A stretch of 64,000 nt of DNA from Pigmentiphaga litoralis (GTDB lineage: Bacteria; Pseudomonadota; Gammaproteobacteria; Burkholderiales; Burkholderiaceae_B): assembly GCF_014651835.1 (NCBI RefSeq), contig NZ_BMXQ01000002.1, forward strand, positions 186,001 through 250,000, in the 5' to 3' direction. The position numbers and the translations under genes are program-made. This document shows, one piece after another, positions 38,692 to 47,521 of the stretch. Position 1 is the first letter of the stretch. The number at the start of each line of letters is the position of its first letter. Below the pieces are notes generated by a model. The model was not told the DNA's origin. It ran no database searches and saw only the letters and a program-made list of their open reading frames with translations.

Positions 38692-40296
38692 GTGGAGAAG
38701 GGCGGTTGGGGGATCATGGGTATCGGAACGGGGGACGGCTGCGTCCGGACGCGGCAGGAAGGGGCCAGTGAAGGGGTCAGTGAACACGCCGTTGAACGGA
38801 TCGGTGGACGCGCCAGACCGCAGCGCCATGCCGGCGTCGATGCCGTGAACACCCGTCGGCCGGTCCAGGAAGTCATCACCCGCCTTCTTGCCGCAGCCGC
38901 CGCGGCAACGGCTTTTGCCCTCTCCGCCACGGTCTTCGCGCAGTCGCTTCCCCCGGAATTGACCGGCGCCTGGGCCGCCACCGGCCTGCCCGAATCGGCG
39001 CTGTCGGTCGTGGTCGAAGAGGTCGATGGCCCGCGCCTGATCGGCGTCAATCCGCAGCAGCCGCGCAACCCCGCGTCGGTCATGAAGCTGGTCACCACCT
39101 TCAGCGCCCTCGACAGCCTGGGCCCCGCCTATGTGTGGCGCACCCAGCTGCTGGTTCAACCCGGCACGACGCGTCTGCCGGATGGCAGCCTGTCCGGTCC
39201 GCTCTATCTGCGCGCCAGCGGCGACCCGGAATTCCATCTTGAAGACCTGTGGAGCCTGCTGCGCGAACTGCGCGTGCGGGGCATCCGCCGCATTCCCGAA
39301 CTCATCGTCGATCGCACCATCTTCGGTCCGGTCGCAATCGACCCGGGCGCCTTCGACAACGATCCCTCGCGCCCCTACAACGCCAGCCCCGATGCCTGGA
39401 TGGTCGGGCTGGGCGCGGTGCGCCTGCTGTTCACCCCCGACCGGGATGCGCGCCAGTGGCGGGTGGTCATGGATCCGCCTTTGCCCGGCGTGCGGGTCGA
39501 CGGCGTTCCCAAGTGGTCGGACGCGGTGTGCCCCGGATCCCCCGTGGTGCAGACCGAACCCTTCATTACGCCAAGCGGCGGCATATCCATGCGCGTGACG
39601 GGCACGGCGGCCGGCTCCTGCGGCGAGTTCACGGTCTATCGCCTGGCCTTGACCCAGCCCGCCCATGCCGAGGCCACCTTCAAGCTGCTGTGGCAGGAAC
39701 AGGGCGGCTCGCTGACCGGCCGCATCCGCCAGGGCCAGGTGCCGCCCGACGCGGTGCTGTTCGCCTCGCATGACTCGCCGCCCCTGGGCGATGTCGTGCG
39801 GCGCATCAACAAACTGAGCAACAACGTCATGGCGCGATCGCTGCTGCTGACGTTGGGCGCCAATCATGAACGCGGACCGGCCACGGTCGCCAGCGGCGGC
39901 CAGGCGGTCAATGCCATCCTGGCCGCGCGGGGCCTGAACTTTCCGGAACTGGTGCTCGATAACGGATCGGGCCTGTCCCGGGACGGCCGCATTTCGGCAG
40001 ACAGCCTGAGTCGCCTGCTCGGGTCGGCCTGGAAGTCAGCCGTCATGCCCGAGTTCGTGTCGTCGCTCGCCATCTCGGGCACCGATGGCACCGTGCGCCG
40101 CCGGCTGCGCGACCCGTCGGCCCAAGGCATGGCCCATCTGAAGACCGGATCGCTGCGCGATGTGCGGGCGATGGCCGGCTACGTGCTTGCCAACAGCGGC
40201 AAGCGCTATCTGGTGGTCAGCGTCGTCAATGACGAGAAGGCGCAGCAGGTCAACGCCTTCAACGACCAGCTGATTGCCTGGATCGCGGCGCGCTGA
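38692..40296 (+). CDS. dacB: D-alanyl-D-alanine carboxypeptidase/endopeptidase (PBP4, peptidase S13)
   Basis: Periplasmic penicillin-binding protein that trims peptidoglycan cross-links. The S13 active-site set is complete: SxxK at Ser129-Lys132 (ASVMKL), SNN in NKLSNNVMA and KTG in HLKTGSL. The GTG at 38692 has GGGAGAGG just upstream, but the signal peptide (VITRLLAAAAAATAFALSAT) would then start only at residue 61; a GTG at 38845 would give a normal signal peptide but has no ribosome site. The true start is therefore uncertain. The leader segment contains two near-identical 12-base tandem units (38761-38784). Length of the mature domain, about 450, is normal for the family. Confidence 0.9.
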   Translation: MEKGGWGIMGIGTGDGCVRTRQEGASEGVSEHAVERIGGRARPQRHAGVDAVNTRRPVQEVITRLLAAAAAATAFALSATVFAQSLPPELTGAWAATGLPESALSVVVEEVDGPRLIGVNPQQPRNPASVMKLVTTFSALDSLGPAYVWRTQLLVQPGTTRLPDGSLSGPLYLRASGDPEFHLEDLWSLLRELRVRGIRRIPELIVDRTIFGPVAIDPGAFDNDPSRPYNASPDAWMVGLGAVRLLFTPDRDARQWRVVMDPPLPGVRVDGVPKWSDAVCPGSPVVQTEPFITPSGGISMRVTGTAAGSCGEFTVYRLALTQPAHAEATFKLLWQEQGGSLTGRIRQGQVPPDAVLFASHDSPPLGDVVRRINKLSNNVMARSLLLTLGANHERGPATVASGGQAVNAILAARGLNFPELVLDNGSGLSRDGRISADSLSRLLGSAWKSAVMPEFVSSLAISGTDGTVRRRLRDPSAQGMAHLKTGSLRDVRAMAGYVLANSGKRYLVVSVVNDEKAQQVNAFNDQLIAWIAAR

Positions 40297-40421
40297 CGGG
40301 CCAAGCTGCAAGCTTAGGTTGCAGGTGTTACCCGATGATGCGCCGTGCAGGTATGAGTTCCGGTTGCTGAACGACGCTGCTATGATCAATCGTCAACCAC
40401 ACCGCACAGGAGCAATAACCT

Positions 40422-40730
40422 ATGTCTACAGCCGGAAAAGAAAAGCTCATCACCGATGTGAAAGTGGTGCTGACTGACGCTGAGGATCTGCTGAAGCAGG
40501 CCGCAGCCAGCACGGGTGACCGTGCCATCGAACTGCGTGAAAGCGCGCTCGCATCGCTCAAGCGCGCCAAGGAAAAACTGGTCGACGTGCAGGACTCCGT
40601 CATGGAGCGCAGCAAGCAGGCTGCCCGCGTCACCGATGACTTCGTGCATGAAAGCCCCTGGCGTGCCATCGGCATCGCCGCCGCGGTCGGCTTCCTGGCT
40701 GGCCTGGTCGTCAACAGCGGTCGTCGTTAA
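40422..40730 (+). CDS. yqjD: YqjD/ElaB family (DUF883) membrane-anchored protein
   Basis: Protein of 102 residues: a long amphipathic helical region rich in Lys, Glu and Ala (about residues 1-75), then a conserved ESPWRAIGIAAAVGFLAGLV membrane anchor at the C terminus. In E. coli, relatives bind ribosomes at the inner membrane in stationary phase. It heads a three-gene set with yqjE- and yqjK-like genes, the order seen across Proteobacteria. A TATGAT hexamer at 40381 is a possible -10, without a good -35. Confidence 0.92.
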   Translation: MSTAGKEKLITDVKVVLTDAEDLLKQAAASTGDRAIELRESALASLKRAKEKLVDVQDSVMERSKQAARVTDDFVHESPWRAIGIAAAVGFLAGLVVNSGRR

Positions 40731-40744
40731 GCGTTCCGCGCAAG

Positions 40745-41152
40745 GTGCCCGGACCTCTCCCATTGGTCGGATCACTCAGGTCGCTCGCCGCTACGTCGGT
40801 GGGCATCCTCAAGACGCGCCTTGAACTCGTTGCGATAGAACTCGCCGAGGAAAAGACGCGCCTGATGGGCCTGCTGATCCTGGCGCTGGCCGGTTTGCTG
40901 TGTCTGGCGATCGGCCTGCTGATGTTCTCGTTCCTGATCGTCGTGGCCTTCTGGGACACCGATCACCGCCTGTTGTCCATCGTGCTGGTAGGCCTGGTCT
41001 ACCTGCTGCTGGGGATAGGCATGCTGCTCGCGGTCCGCAAGAAAGCGATCGAAGCACCGATCGCCTTCGAGGAAACGCTGGCAGAACTGGAACGTGACCG
41101 TGAGCTGCTCGCGGGTGACGAACCCGACGGCGCGTATCGGAGTCGGCCATGA
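40745..41152 (+). CDS. yqjE: YqjE-like phage-holin-superfamily membrane protein
   Basis: Protein of 135 residues with two membrane helices (LMGLLILALAGLLCLAIGLL and LSIVLVGLVYLLLGIGMLLA) and charged ends, the Actino_X/YqjE pattern. The start is a GTG 14 bases after yqjD. Its last four bases overlap the next start (ATGA), so it is coupled to the yqjK-like gene. Function unknown beyond membership of the yqjDEK envelope set. Confidence 0.85.
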   Translation: MPGPLPLVGSLRSLAATSVGILKTRLELVAIELAEEKTRLMGLLILALAGLLCLAIGLLMFSFLIVVAFWDTDHRLLSIVLVGLVYLLLGIGMLLAVRKKAIEAPIAFEETLAELERDRELLAGDEPDGAYRSRP

Positions 41153-41514
41153 GCGACCCGCGCTCGCGGCTGACGACCCGCAAGGAACTGTTGCTGGCGC
41201 GGGCCTCCATCGAACGGATGGAGTTTGCGGCGCATGTCGGCCGGGTCAAGTCGGCGGCAACCCCGTCGTCCCTGATCCGCCTGGCATTGCCGGCGCGCAT
41301 GCTCAGCCAGCAGGGTCCTGCGATCGCGCTGAGCCTGTTCCAGAACCTGCGGCGATACCCTATCGTGTCGTCGGCCGTGTCGATGCTGCTGGCGCGCGTT
41401 GCGTCGGGCGGTGTCTTCAAGCTGGCAAAACTGGGCGGCGTCGCAGCGGTTGCGATGCAGGCGTACAAGATCTGGCGCGCGGTCAACGGACCGGGCGGCG
41501 GGCGGTACTACTGA
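41149..41514 (+). CDS. YqjK-like protein
   Basis: Basic protein of 121 residues following the yqjE-like gene with a four-base overlap. The first half is charged (SRLTTRKELLLARASIERME); the second half is mildly hydrophobic with RRYPIVSSAVSMLLARVASG and ends AYKIWRAVNGPGGGRYY. The position and size match the third gene of yqjDEK sets, though sequence similarity to E. coli YqjK is weak by eye. A strong terminator follows. Confidence 0.75.
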   Translation: MSDPRSRLTTRKELLLARASIERMEFAAHVGRVKSAATPSSLIRLALPARMLSQQGPAIALSLFQNLRRYPIVSSAVSMLLARVASGGVFKLAKLGGVAAVAMQAYKIWRAVNGPGGGRYY

Positions 41515-41530
41515 ACGTACGATGCAAGAA

Positions 41531-41560
41531 AAAAAGGCCCGATCAAGATCGGGCCTTTTT
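41531..41560. terminator. Bidirectional terminator between the yqj set and the parvulin gene
   Basis: AAAAAGGCCCGA and TCGGGCCTTTTT form a perfect stem round a short loop, with A and T runs outside. It lies between converging genes and can serve both. Confidence 0.93.
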
Positions 41561-41578
41561 CATTCACAGGCGCGTGGC

Positions 41579-41857
41579 TTAGCTGCGGCTGGTGACTTCC
41601 AGCAGGTGATAGCCGAACTGGGTCTTGACCGGACCTTGAACGACATTGATCGGGGCGCTGAACACGACGGTGTCGAATTCCTTGACCATCTGGCCTGGGC
41701 CAAACGAGCCGAGTTCGCCACCGTTGCGGCCCGATGGGCAGCTCGAGTTCTCTTTTGCGATTTGCGCAAAGTCGGCGCCGCCTTCAATGGCGCTTTTCAG
41801 TTCTGCGGCCTTGGCTTCAGTCGAAACCAGGATGTGACGGGCGGTGGCTTGGGCCAT
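41579..41857 (-). CDS. ppiC: Peptidyl-prolyl cis-trans isomerase, parvulin type
   Basis: Small cytoplasmic parvulin of 92 residues consisting of the rotamase domain alone. The motifs are typical: TARHILVST, GGADFAQIAKENSSCPSG, GGELGSFGPGQMVKEFD and VKTQFGYHLLEV. No signal peptide. AAGGAGT precedes the ATG. It lies 84 bases after the ubiD start region's end on the same strand, so it may be read from a ubiD transcript. Confidence 0.95.
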   Translation of the reverse strand: MAQATARHILVSTEAKAAELKSAIEGGADFAQIAKENSSCPSGRNGGELGSFGPGQMVKEFDTVVFSAPINVVQGPVKTQFGYHLLEVTSRS

Positions 41858-41941
41858 GAGGGACTCCTTATTGATTGGGAAACGCGAGGTTCGCCCCGCA
41901 AGCTTACTGTTTTCCGCAAAGCCGTGCCGTTGGGGGATGTG

Positions 41942-43507
41942 TCAGGATTTCGCCGCCGGGCCCAGGCCCAGGTCGTCCCACATGGCATCGACGCGCGACT
42001 TGATCTCGTCGTTCATCACGATCGGGGTGCCCCATTCACGGGTCGTCTCGCCGGGCCACTTGTTGGTGGCGTCCAGCCCCATCTTGCCGCCCAGGCCTGA
42101 TACCGGGGATGCAAAGTCCAGGTAATCGATCGGGGTGTTTTCGACCAGCAGCGTGTCGCGCACCGGGTCCATTCGGGTTGTGATCGCCCAGATCACCTCC
42201 GCCCAGTCGCGCACGTCGATGTCCTCATCAACCACCACGATGAACTTGGTGTACATGAACTGCCGCAGAATGCTCCAGATGCCGAACATGACGCGCTTGG
42301 CGTGACCCGCATACTGCTTGCGGATCGACACCACGGCCATCCGGTAGCTGCAGCCTTCAGGCGGCAGGTAGAAATCCACGATTTCGGGCAGCTGGCGGCG
42401 CAGCAGCGGCGTGAAGACCTCGTTCAGCGCCACGCCCAGCACGGCGGGCTCGTCGGGTGGCTTGCCGGTGTAGGTGGAATGGTAGATCGGGTCGCGGCGC
42501 ATGGTAATGCGCTCCACGGTAAACACCGGGAACCAGTCCTGTTCGTTGTAGTAGCCGGTGTGATCGCCATAGGGGCCTTCCAGCGCCATTTCAAAGCCGG
42601 TGGCAGGCGGCGGCGTCACGCCATCGGGCACCACCGGCGCCACGGCGCGCGGATCGGTCGATGGCAGCAGGTAGCCTTCCAGCACGATCTCGGCCGACGC
42701 CGGCACGGTCAGGTCATTGCCGATGCACTTGACCGTTTCGGTGCGTCCGCCGCGCAGCAGGCCGGCAAACTGGTATTCCGACAAAGCGTCGGGCACCGGC
42801 GTGACCGCGCCCAGGATCGTGGCCGGGTCGGCCCCCAGCGCCACCGATACCGGGAAGGGCTCGCCCGGATGGGCCAGCATGTGGTCGCGAAAGTCCAGCG
42901 CACCGCCGCGATGCGACAGCCAGCGCATGATCAGCTTGTTGCGCGCAATGGGCTGCTGCCGGTAGATGCCCAGGTTCTGGCGCTTGCGCTGCGGTCCCTT
43001 GGTCACCACCAGGCCCCAGGCCAGCAAGGGCGCCACGTCGCCGGGCCAGCAATGCTGGATGGGCAGGGCGCCCAGGTCCACGTCGGCGCCTTCTATGACC
43101 ACTTCCTGGCACGGCGCGCTGCGCACGGTGCGCGGCGCCATGTCCCACAGGGCCGACTTGAGCATGGACACCTTGGCCAGCGCGTCCTTGAAGCCGCGCG
43201 GCGGCTCCGGCTCGCGCAATGAAGCCAGCAACTCGCCCACGTCCTTCAATGCGCTGACGTCGTCGGCGCCCATGCCCAGCGCCACCCGCTTGGGCGTGCC
43301 GAACAGGTTGGCCAACACCGGCATGCTCGCGCGGCCCCGTCCCGGCTGCGTCACGTGTTCGAACAGCAGCGCCGGACCGCCGGCACGCAGCACGCGGTCG
43401 GCAATTTCGGTGATTTCAAGGTGAGTGGACACCGGGGTGGTGATCCGCTTGAGTTCGCCCATGGATTCGAGCTGGCGGATGAAGTCTCTGAGATCGCGGT
43501 ATTTCAC
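41942..43507 (-). CDS. ubiD: 4-hydroxy-3-polyprenylbenzoate decarboxylase
   Basis: Prenylated-FMN-dependent decarboxylase of ubiquinone synthesis, 521 residues. The family start is [20 protein letters not shown]; conserved blocks include [35 protein letters not shown] [20 protein letters not shown] and the C-terminal DATNKWPGE. The start is a GTG at 43507 with no strong ribosome site. It needs the flavin prenyltransferase UbiX, not encoded in this window. The upstream 687 bases hold no gene. Confidence 0.95.
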   Translation of the reverse strand: MKYRDLRDFIRQLESMGELKRITTPVSTHLEITEIADRVLRAGGPALLFEHVTQPGRGRASMPVLANLFGTPKRVALGMGADDVSALKDVGELLASLREPEPPRGFKDALAKVSMLKSALWDMAPRTVRSAPCQEVVIEGADVDLGALPIQHCWPGDVAPLLAWGLVVTKGPQRKRQNLGIYRQQPIARNKLIMRWLSHRGGALDFRDHMLAHPGEPFPVSVALGADPATILGAVTPVPDALSEYQFAGLLRGGRTETVKCIGNDLTVPASAEIVLEGYLLPSTDPRAVAPVVPDGVTPPPATGFEMALEGPYGDHTGYYNEQDWFPVFTVERITMRRDPIYHSTYTGKPPDEPAVLGVALNEVFTPLLRRQLPEIVDFYLPPEGCSYRMAVVSIRKQYAGHAKRVMFGIWSILRQFMYTKFIVVVDEDIDVRDWAEVIWAITTRMDPVRDTLLVENTPIDYLDFASPVSGLGGKMGLDATNKWPGETTREWGTPIVMNDEIKSRVDAMWDDLGLGPAAKS

Positions 43508-43749
43508 TCGTGCAAAGCCTTGGAAAAGAGGGCGGTGCTGCCAGGGTACCAGAGGCGTTCGGCCGCTTCAGCACGAGGCGGAAGGGGCTGCAAAGGGGAG
43601 CCGAAACGCTGTCCAGAACCGCGTCGAAAAAGGTCCGGATCAAGGGCAAACCCCCATCCGAAACGACCATAATTTACGGGGTTTTTCTAAGTGTGTTCAA
43701 AATCTACGCCATAAATCTTGAGAGTGACCGCTCACTTTTCCCGATATTT

Positions 43750-43759
43750 CCATATATGG
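43750..43759. promoter_or_regulatory. Palindrome CCATATATGG
   Basis: Ten-base perfect palindrome in the AT-rich part of the gap between ubiD and the lytic transglycosylase gene. Possible protein-binding site; no regulator can be named. Confidence 0.3.
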
Positions 43760-43833
43760 CGGATTCAAATTCGCTTACATCTCCGCAGGGCCGCTAAAAC
43801 GGCTGAATCGGGGCGCTTTTGTCCGGGGGTTGG

Positions 43834-43845
43834 TTGACCGGTCAA
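43834..43845. promoter_or_regulatory. Palindrome TTGACCGGTCAA
   Basis: Twelve-base perfect palindrome. A related half-conserved motif, TGACCGCTCA, lies about 110 bases to the left. Perfect dyads of this size are typical of small dimeric repressors (TetR, MarR or similar); which one is unknown. Confidence 0.4.
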
Positions 43846-44194
43846 AGATCGGTTCCTAAAATCGGGCCACTTTCAGCGTACGCCTGATCACGATTTCTGT
43901 CCTTCCTACACGTCCCGCAAGCGCGGGTTCCGACAGAGCGATCAGGCTGGTCAAACGGGTCATCGGGTGCCCATCCTACTGGAGTTCCTAGCGGCGCAAA
44001 CGCGTCCTAGCCCGAAACAGGCACGGCCATCAGGGAGTCTCTGCGACCCCGCGCCGTGCAGGTGTACCGCGATATCGTTCTGATAGCGGTGCGATGTACA
44101 GCCAAGCGGGCTGTCAGGTATGTGATGTCATGGCTGGAAGCTCACCTTCCAGGGACGCGCATGGCCTGCCGGCCTCAGCAAGGAGGTAATAAGC

Positions 44195-45052
44195 ATGCCC
44201 GACGCGCAACCGCGCACGTCGCTCAAGCTGATGGCAACCAACGCCCACAAAAGCGTTGCCGACCTGTCACGCTCGTTCACTGGTTTTCTCGGCCTTGCCT
44301 TACTGGTCGTCATGGGTGCCGTCTGGTCCGTTCCGGATCTGCGGGACAACGTTTTTCAGTGGCACACCGATGCTGTAGCAGCTAGCGTGCCCGCCGCCCC
44401 TGTGGACGACGTGATCGTTCCACTGGATGTGCCGCACAGCCGCACCGTCGCGTTCCTGGAATCCATGGGCGACGGTCAATCCGTGCACAAGCTGCCGGCC
44501 GTCAAGATGTCTCCGGCTCAGGTCGAATCGCTGCGCCGCTATATCACCGGCAAGTACCGCGTGTCGAACGAAGCGACCCGCATGCTGATTTCCACCGCCT
44601 ATGGCGTGGGTCAGGAAATGGGTCTGGATCCGCTCTTGCTGCTGGCGATCATCGCCATTGAATCGAGCTTCAATCCGTTCGCCGAAAGCCATGTGGGCGC
44701 CCAGGGCCTGATGCAGGTGCTGACCCGGGTGCACCAGGACAAATTCCAGCACTTTGGTGGCGAGCAGGCCGCGTTCAACCCGGTGGCCAACATCCGCGTC
44801 GGCGCCATGATCCTGCGTGACTGTATTGCCCGCGGCGGTTCGCTGGTGACCGGTCTGCGCATGTATGTGGGTGTCACGGCCGATGGCGTGAGCCCCTACG
44901 GCGAGAAGGTCCTGGCCGAGCGCCGCCGCCTGGCGTCGGCCGCAGGCATGCAGCAGATCGCCCCGCTGGCCAAGCCGGCGCAGTCGGCGTCGAACGAGCC
45001 GCAGCGCCCCGCCGCCGGTCAGCAAGTGGTTGCCTCGTCGGCCATGATGTAA
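44195..45052 (+). CDS. Membrane-anchored lytic transglycosylase (SLT domain)
   Basis: Peptidoglycan-cleaving enzyme of 285 residues. A single N-terminal membrane anchor (GFLGLALLVVMGAVWSV, about 30-47) is followed by a stalk and an SLT domain from about residue 130: the catalytic glutamate is in LLLLAIIAIESSFNPFAESH, followed by GAQGLMQVL and NIRVGAMILRDC, all lysozyme-fold hallmarks. The C-terminal 40 residues are Ala/Gln/Pro-rich. The ribosome site AAGGAGG is near perfect. The gene is monocistronic, with a strong terminator after it. Confidence 0.92.
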   Translation: MPDAQPRTSLKLMATNAHKSVADLSRSFTGFLGLALLVVMGAVWSVPDLRDNVFQWHTDAVAASVPAAPVDDVIVPLDVPHSRTVAFLESMGDGQSVHKLPAVKMSPAQVESLRRYITGKYRVSNEATRMLISTAYGVGQEMGLDPLLLLAIIAIESSFNPFAESHVGAQGLMQVLTRVHQDKFQHFGGEQAAFNPVANIRVGAMILRDCIARGGSLVTGLRMYVGVTADGVSPYGEKVLAERRRLASAAGMQQIAPLAKPAQSASNEPQRPAAGQQVVASSAMM

Positions 45053-45116
45053 TTTGTGCATGAGCGGGCACGGCACGGTGTGAAGCCTGCCGGATTCGCG
45101 TCATCCAGGTAGTACG

Positions 45117-45150
45117 AAAAAGCCCCGAGGGTTACCCTCGGGGCTTTTTT
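45117..45150. terminator. Strong bidirectional terminator
   Basis: AAAAAGCCCCGAGGG and CCCTCGGGGCTTTTT pair perfectly round a three-base loop, ending in six T residues. It separates the converging lytic transglycosylase and aminotransferase genes. Confidence 0.95.
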
Positions 45151-45206
45151 CATGGATGCTGCCGGGTGGTGGCCGGCGCTTTCATGCAGGCGCGGCGTGG
45201 CGCCCC

Positions 45207-46370
45207 TCAGACCTTTCCGAGGAAGTCGCCGATACGCGCCATGGCCTCTTCCAGGCGGCTCAGCTCGGTGGCGTACGAAAAGCGCAGGTAGCGATGCGCG
45301 TCGGCATCGCCAAAGTCCAGGCCGGGTACGGCGCAGACGCCTGCTTCATTGAGCAAACGCGTCGCAAAATCAAAGCTGTCGGATGCGTGGGCGCTCACAT
45401 CACTATATATATAGAAGGCGCCGTCCGGACGCACCGGTACGGACAGCCCCAACCGCTCGAACGCGGGCAGCAAAAAGTCGCGCCGCTGCTGGAAAGCGCC
45501 GCGCCGCGTTTCGAAGATATCGAGCGATTCCGGCGTGAAGCAGGCCAGCGCCGCGTGCTGCGACAGGGCGGACGGGCAGATCACGACGTTCTGGGCCAGC
45601 TTTTCGAACGCGGGCACCAGGTCGGGCGGCACCACCAGCCAGCCCAGCCGCCAGCCCGTCATGTGGAAGTATTTGGAAAAGCTGTTGACCAGGATCACGT
45701 CGTCGCCCAGCACGGCTGCCGATCGACGGTCGCCGTCGTAGCTCAGGCCCAGGTAGATTTCGTCGACCAGGGTAAAGCCGTCACGCGCGCGCACTTCGGC
45801 GGCGATCTCGGCCAGCACGTCGGGCGCGACCGACGTGCCGGTCGGGTTGCTGGGTGACGCAACGATCACCCCGGCGGTCGAGGGCGTCCAATGCTGCCGT
45901 ACGTGGTCTGCCGACAGCTGGAAGCGGTCCGCCGGACCCGAAGGAATGAGTCGCGGCGTGCCGCCCGCCGCCGTCACGATGTGCCGGTTGGCCGGGTAGG
46001 TCGGATCGGGCATCAGGACGTCCTGCCCAGGTTCGATCAGGGCGGCGCAGGCCAGCATCAACGCGCCGGATGCGCCTGCCGTCACGATGACACGCGCCGG
46101 GTCGACCTGCGCGCCGAAACGCGTGGCGTAGAAGCCAGCAATCGCTTCCCGCAGCGCCGGGATGCCCAGCGCTTCGGTGTACTGGCTGCGCCCGCTGCGG
46201 GCGGCGGCGTCCAGGGCCTCGACCACGGCGGGAATGGCAGTGAAGTCGGGCTCGCCAATGCTCATGTGGATGATGTCGCGCCCGGCCGCCTGCAGCTGCG
46301 CGGCCTGCTTGACGACTTCCATGGCGTAGAACGGGGAAATGCGGGCGATACGGGAGGCGAGACGGGGCAT
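45207..46370 (-). CDS. Class I/II PLP-dependent aminotransferase
   Basis: Aminotransferase of 387 residues, fold type I. The PLP lysine is in NSFSKYFHMTGWRLGWLV, the cofactor-binding ASPSNPTGT and DEIYLGLSY motifs are present, and a substrate-carboxylate arginine is in HRYLRFSYA. The N terminus ASRIARISPFYAMEVVKQAA is characteristic of the YbdL/aspartate-aminotransferase-like group in Burkholderiales. The amino-acid substrate cannot be fixed from motifs. It is divergent from the FAD-binding-like gene, 69 bases between starts. Confidence 0.9.
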   Translation of the reverse strand: MPRLASRIARISPFYAMEVVKQAAQLQAAGRDIIHMSIGEPDFTAIPAVVEALDAAARSGRSQYTEALGIPALREAIAGFYATRFGAQVDPARVIVTAGASGALMLACAALIEPGQDVLMPDPTYPANRHIVTAAGGTPRLIPSGPADRFQLSADHVRQHWTPSTAGVIVASPSNPTGTSVAPDVLAEIAAEVRARDGFTLVDEIYLGLSYDGDRRSAAVLGDDVILVNSFSKYFHMTGWRLGWLVVPPDLVPAFEKLAQNVVICPSALSQHAALACFTPESLDIFETRRGAFQQRRDFLLPAFERLGLSVPVRPDGAFYIYSDVSAHASDSFDFATRLLNEAGVCAVPGLDFGDADAHRYLRFSYATELSRLEEAMARIGDFLGKV

Positions 46371-46439
46371 CAGCGAAGTTTACCGGACCTACAATGGCGC
46401 ATCTTCCTTCATGCCTTTCTGAGGTCACCGCACGCACCC

Positions 46440-47456
46440 ATGAAACCCGGTCGACGCGCCTTCTTCCTTCCCCGGTTCGCCGCGGCCACGCCGTGGGCGA
46501 ACTTCTGCCAGCGCCTGGCGCGGGCAGCCCAGGGGCGGGTCGACGACGAAACCCCGGCGCCAGGCGCCCCGGGGCGGGCGCGGCTGCGGGTGGCGCGCGA
46601 CGAAGACGTCTTCCATGCACGTGCGCTGTGCGTCGAACTTGGCGTCATGCTGGTGCTGCCTGGGGCCGAACCGGCCCTGCTGCCGCCGGACCGGCATTGG
46701 CTCCTGCTGGACATCGATGGCTTGGACGGGATCGGTCCGCCGGACGTGGCGCAGGGCCGTATCGACGTCGATGTCGGATGTACGTTCGGGGCGCTGCGGC
46801 AGGCGCTGGCGGGTACCGGCTGGACCTGGCCACACGGGGACGATGCTGCTACGGTGGCTTCGTGGATCGCCGCGCCTGGCCCCTGGCGGCCGGGGCACTG
46901 CCGCGATTCCGGCCTGCGGTGGGCCGACGTCATGCTGGCCGGCGGGGAGTTCGAACGCCTGGGGCCGTTTGGCGCGGACGCGACGCGGCCGCTGCGGTCT
47001 GCCGCCAGCAGCCGGCTGATTTCGTCGCTGTTCGAACTGAGCGGCGCAGCGTCCATGCAGACGCTGCTGGCGCAGCCGACGTGGCTGGCCAGATATCGGC
47101 TTGATGCGCTGACGCCGCAGGGTGAACGCGGGCCGGGTGAGGGAGGGCAGGGTGATGATGGGCGGGGGGATACCGCGCACGCAGGCGACGCCCTTGCGCC
47201 CAATCCCGCGCATCTGCTGCTCGGCAGCCGCGGAACGCTGGCGTGGACCGGCCGCGTCCAACTGCAGTTGCTGCGAGACGCGCCAGCAGCAATCGATGCA
47301 ATGCCGTCCTTGTCGACGCAGCCGGCCGCGTTGCCAACGCCCGTGCCAGCGCCCGCGGCGGTTCCGCCCGTGCGCCGTCATGTGCTCGATGACATGGACG
47401 ATATGGTCAAAGGATGTTTCGATCCGTCGGGGCTATTCCCGAGTCAGGTTGTCTGA
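46440..47456 (+). CDS. Degenerate FAD-binding type-4 (GlcE/GlcD-like) protein
   Basis: Protein of 338 residues without a clear assignment. Its frame keeps shadows of an FAD-linked oxidase domain: VDVGCTFGALRQALAGTGWTW is like the second half of the FAD-binding fold, LLLGSRGTLAWTGRVQLQLL matches the 'GSeGtLgii' strand, and the end MVKGCFDPSGLFPS is like the closing of glycolate oxidase subunits. The canonical glycine-rich FAD loop is not recognisable and the middle is shortened. It may no longer bind flavin or may bind it differently. Start chosen at MKPGRRAFFLPRFAAA; ribosome site weak. It lies 65 bases ahead of maeB on the same strand. Confidence 0.65.
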   Translation: MKPGRRAFFLPRFAAATPWANFCQRLARAAQGRVDDETPAPGAPGRARLRVARDEDVFHARALCVELGVMLVLPGAEPALLPPDRHWLLLDIDGLDGIGPPDVAQGRIDVDVGCTFGALRQALAGTGWTWPHGDDAATVASWIAAPGPWRPGHCRDSGLRWADVMLAGGEFERLGPFGADATRPLRSAASSRLISSLFELSGAASMQTLLAQPTWLARYRLDALTPQGERGPGEGGQGDDGRGDTAHAGDALAPNPAHLLLGSRGTLAWTGRVQLQLLRDAPAAIDAMPSLSTQPAALPTPVPAPAAVPPVRRHVLDDMDDMVKGCFDPSGLFPSQVV

Positions 47457-47521
47457 TCCCGGTTTGGAGCGGATAATCCGTGGCTCGCAAACTGTCTACC
47501 CCCCAGGGCACAACAACGACA

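Larger units (their letters stand above)
43508..44194. other. Long intergenic region between ubiD and the lytic transglycosylase gene
   Basis: The largest gap of the window, 687 bases between divergent genes. Part of it (about 43670-43800) is clearly AT-richer than its surroundings. It contains two palindromes (43750-43759 and 43834-43845), an inverted repeat AGTGA-CCGC-TCACT (43723-43736), a small hairpin CTGGAAG-CTCAC-CTTCCAG (44134-44152) and an excellent Shine-Dalgarno AAGGAGG shortly before 44195. I see no convincing protein-coding frame or tRNA; a small RNA or a long regulated leader is possible. Confidence 0.5.

Noticed and set aside
40381..40386. TATGAT as a yqjD promoter
   Set aside because: The -10 is good but no acceptable -35 lies 16-18 bases upstream, so it was not listed as a feature.
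43750..43759. CCATATATGG as a CArG-like box
   Set aside because: CArG boxes belong to eukaryotic MADS proteins; here it is only reported as a palindrome.
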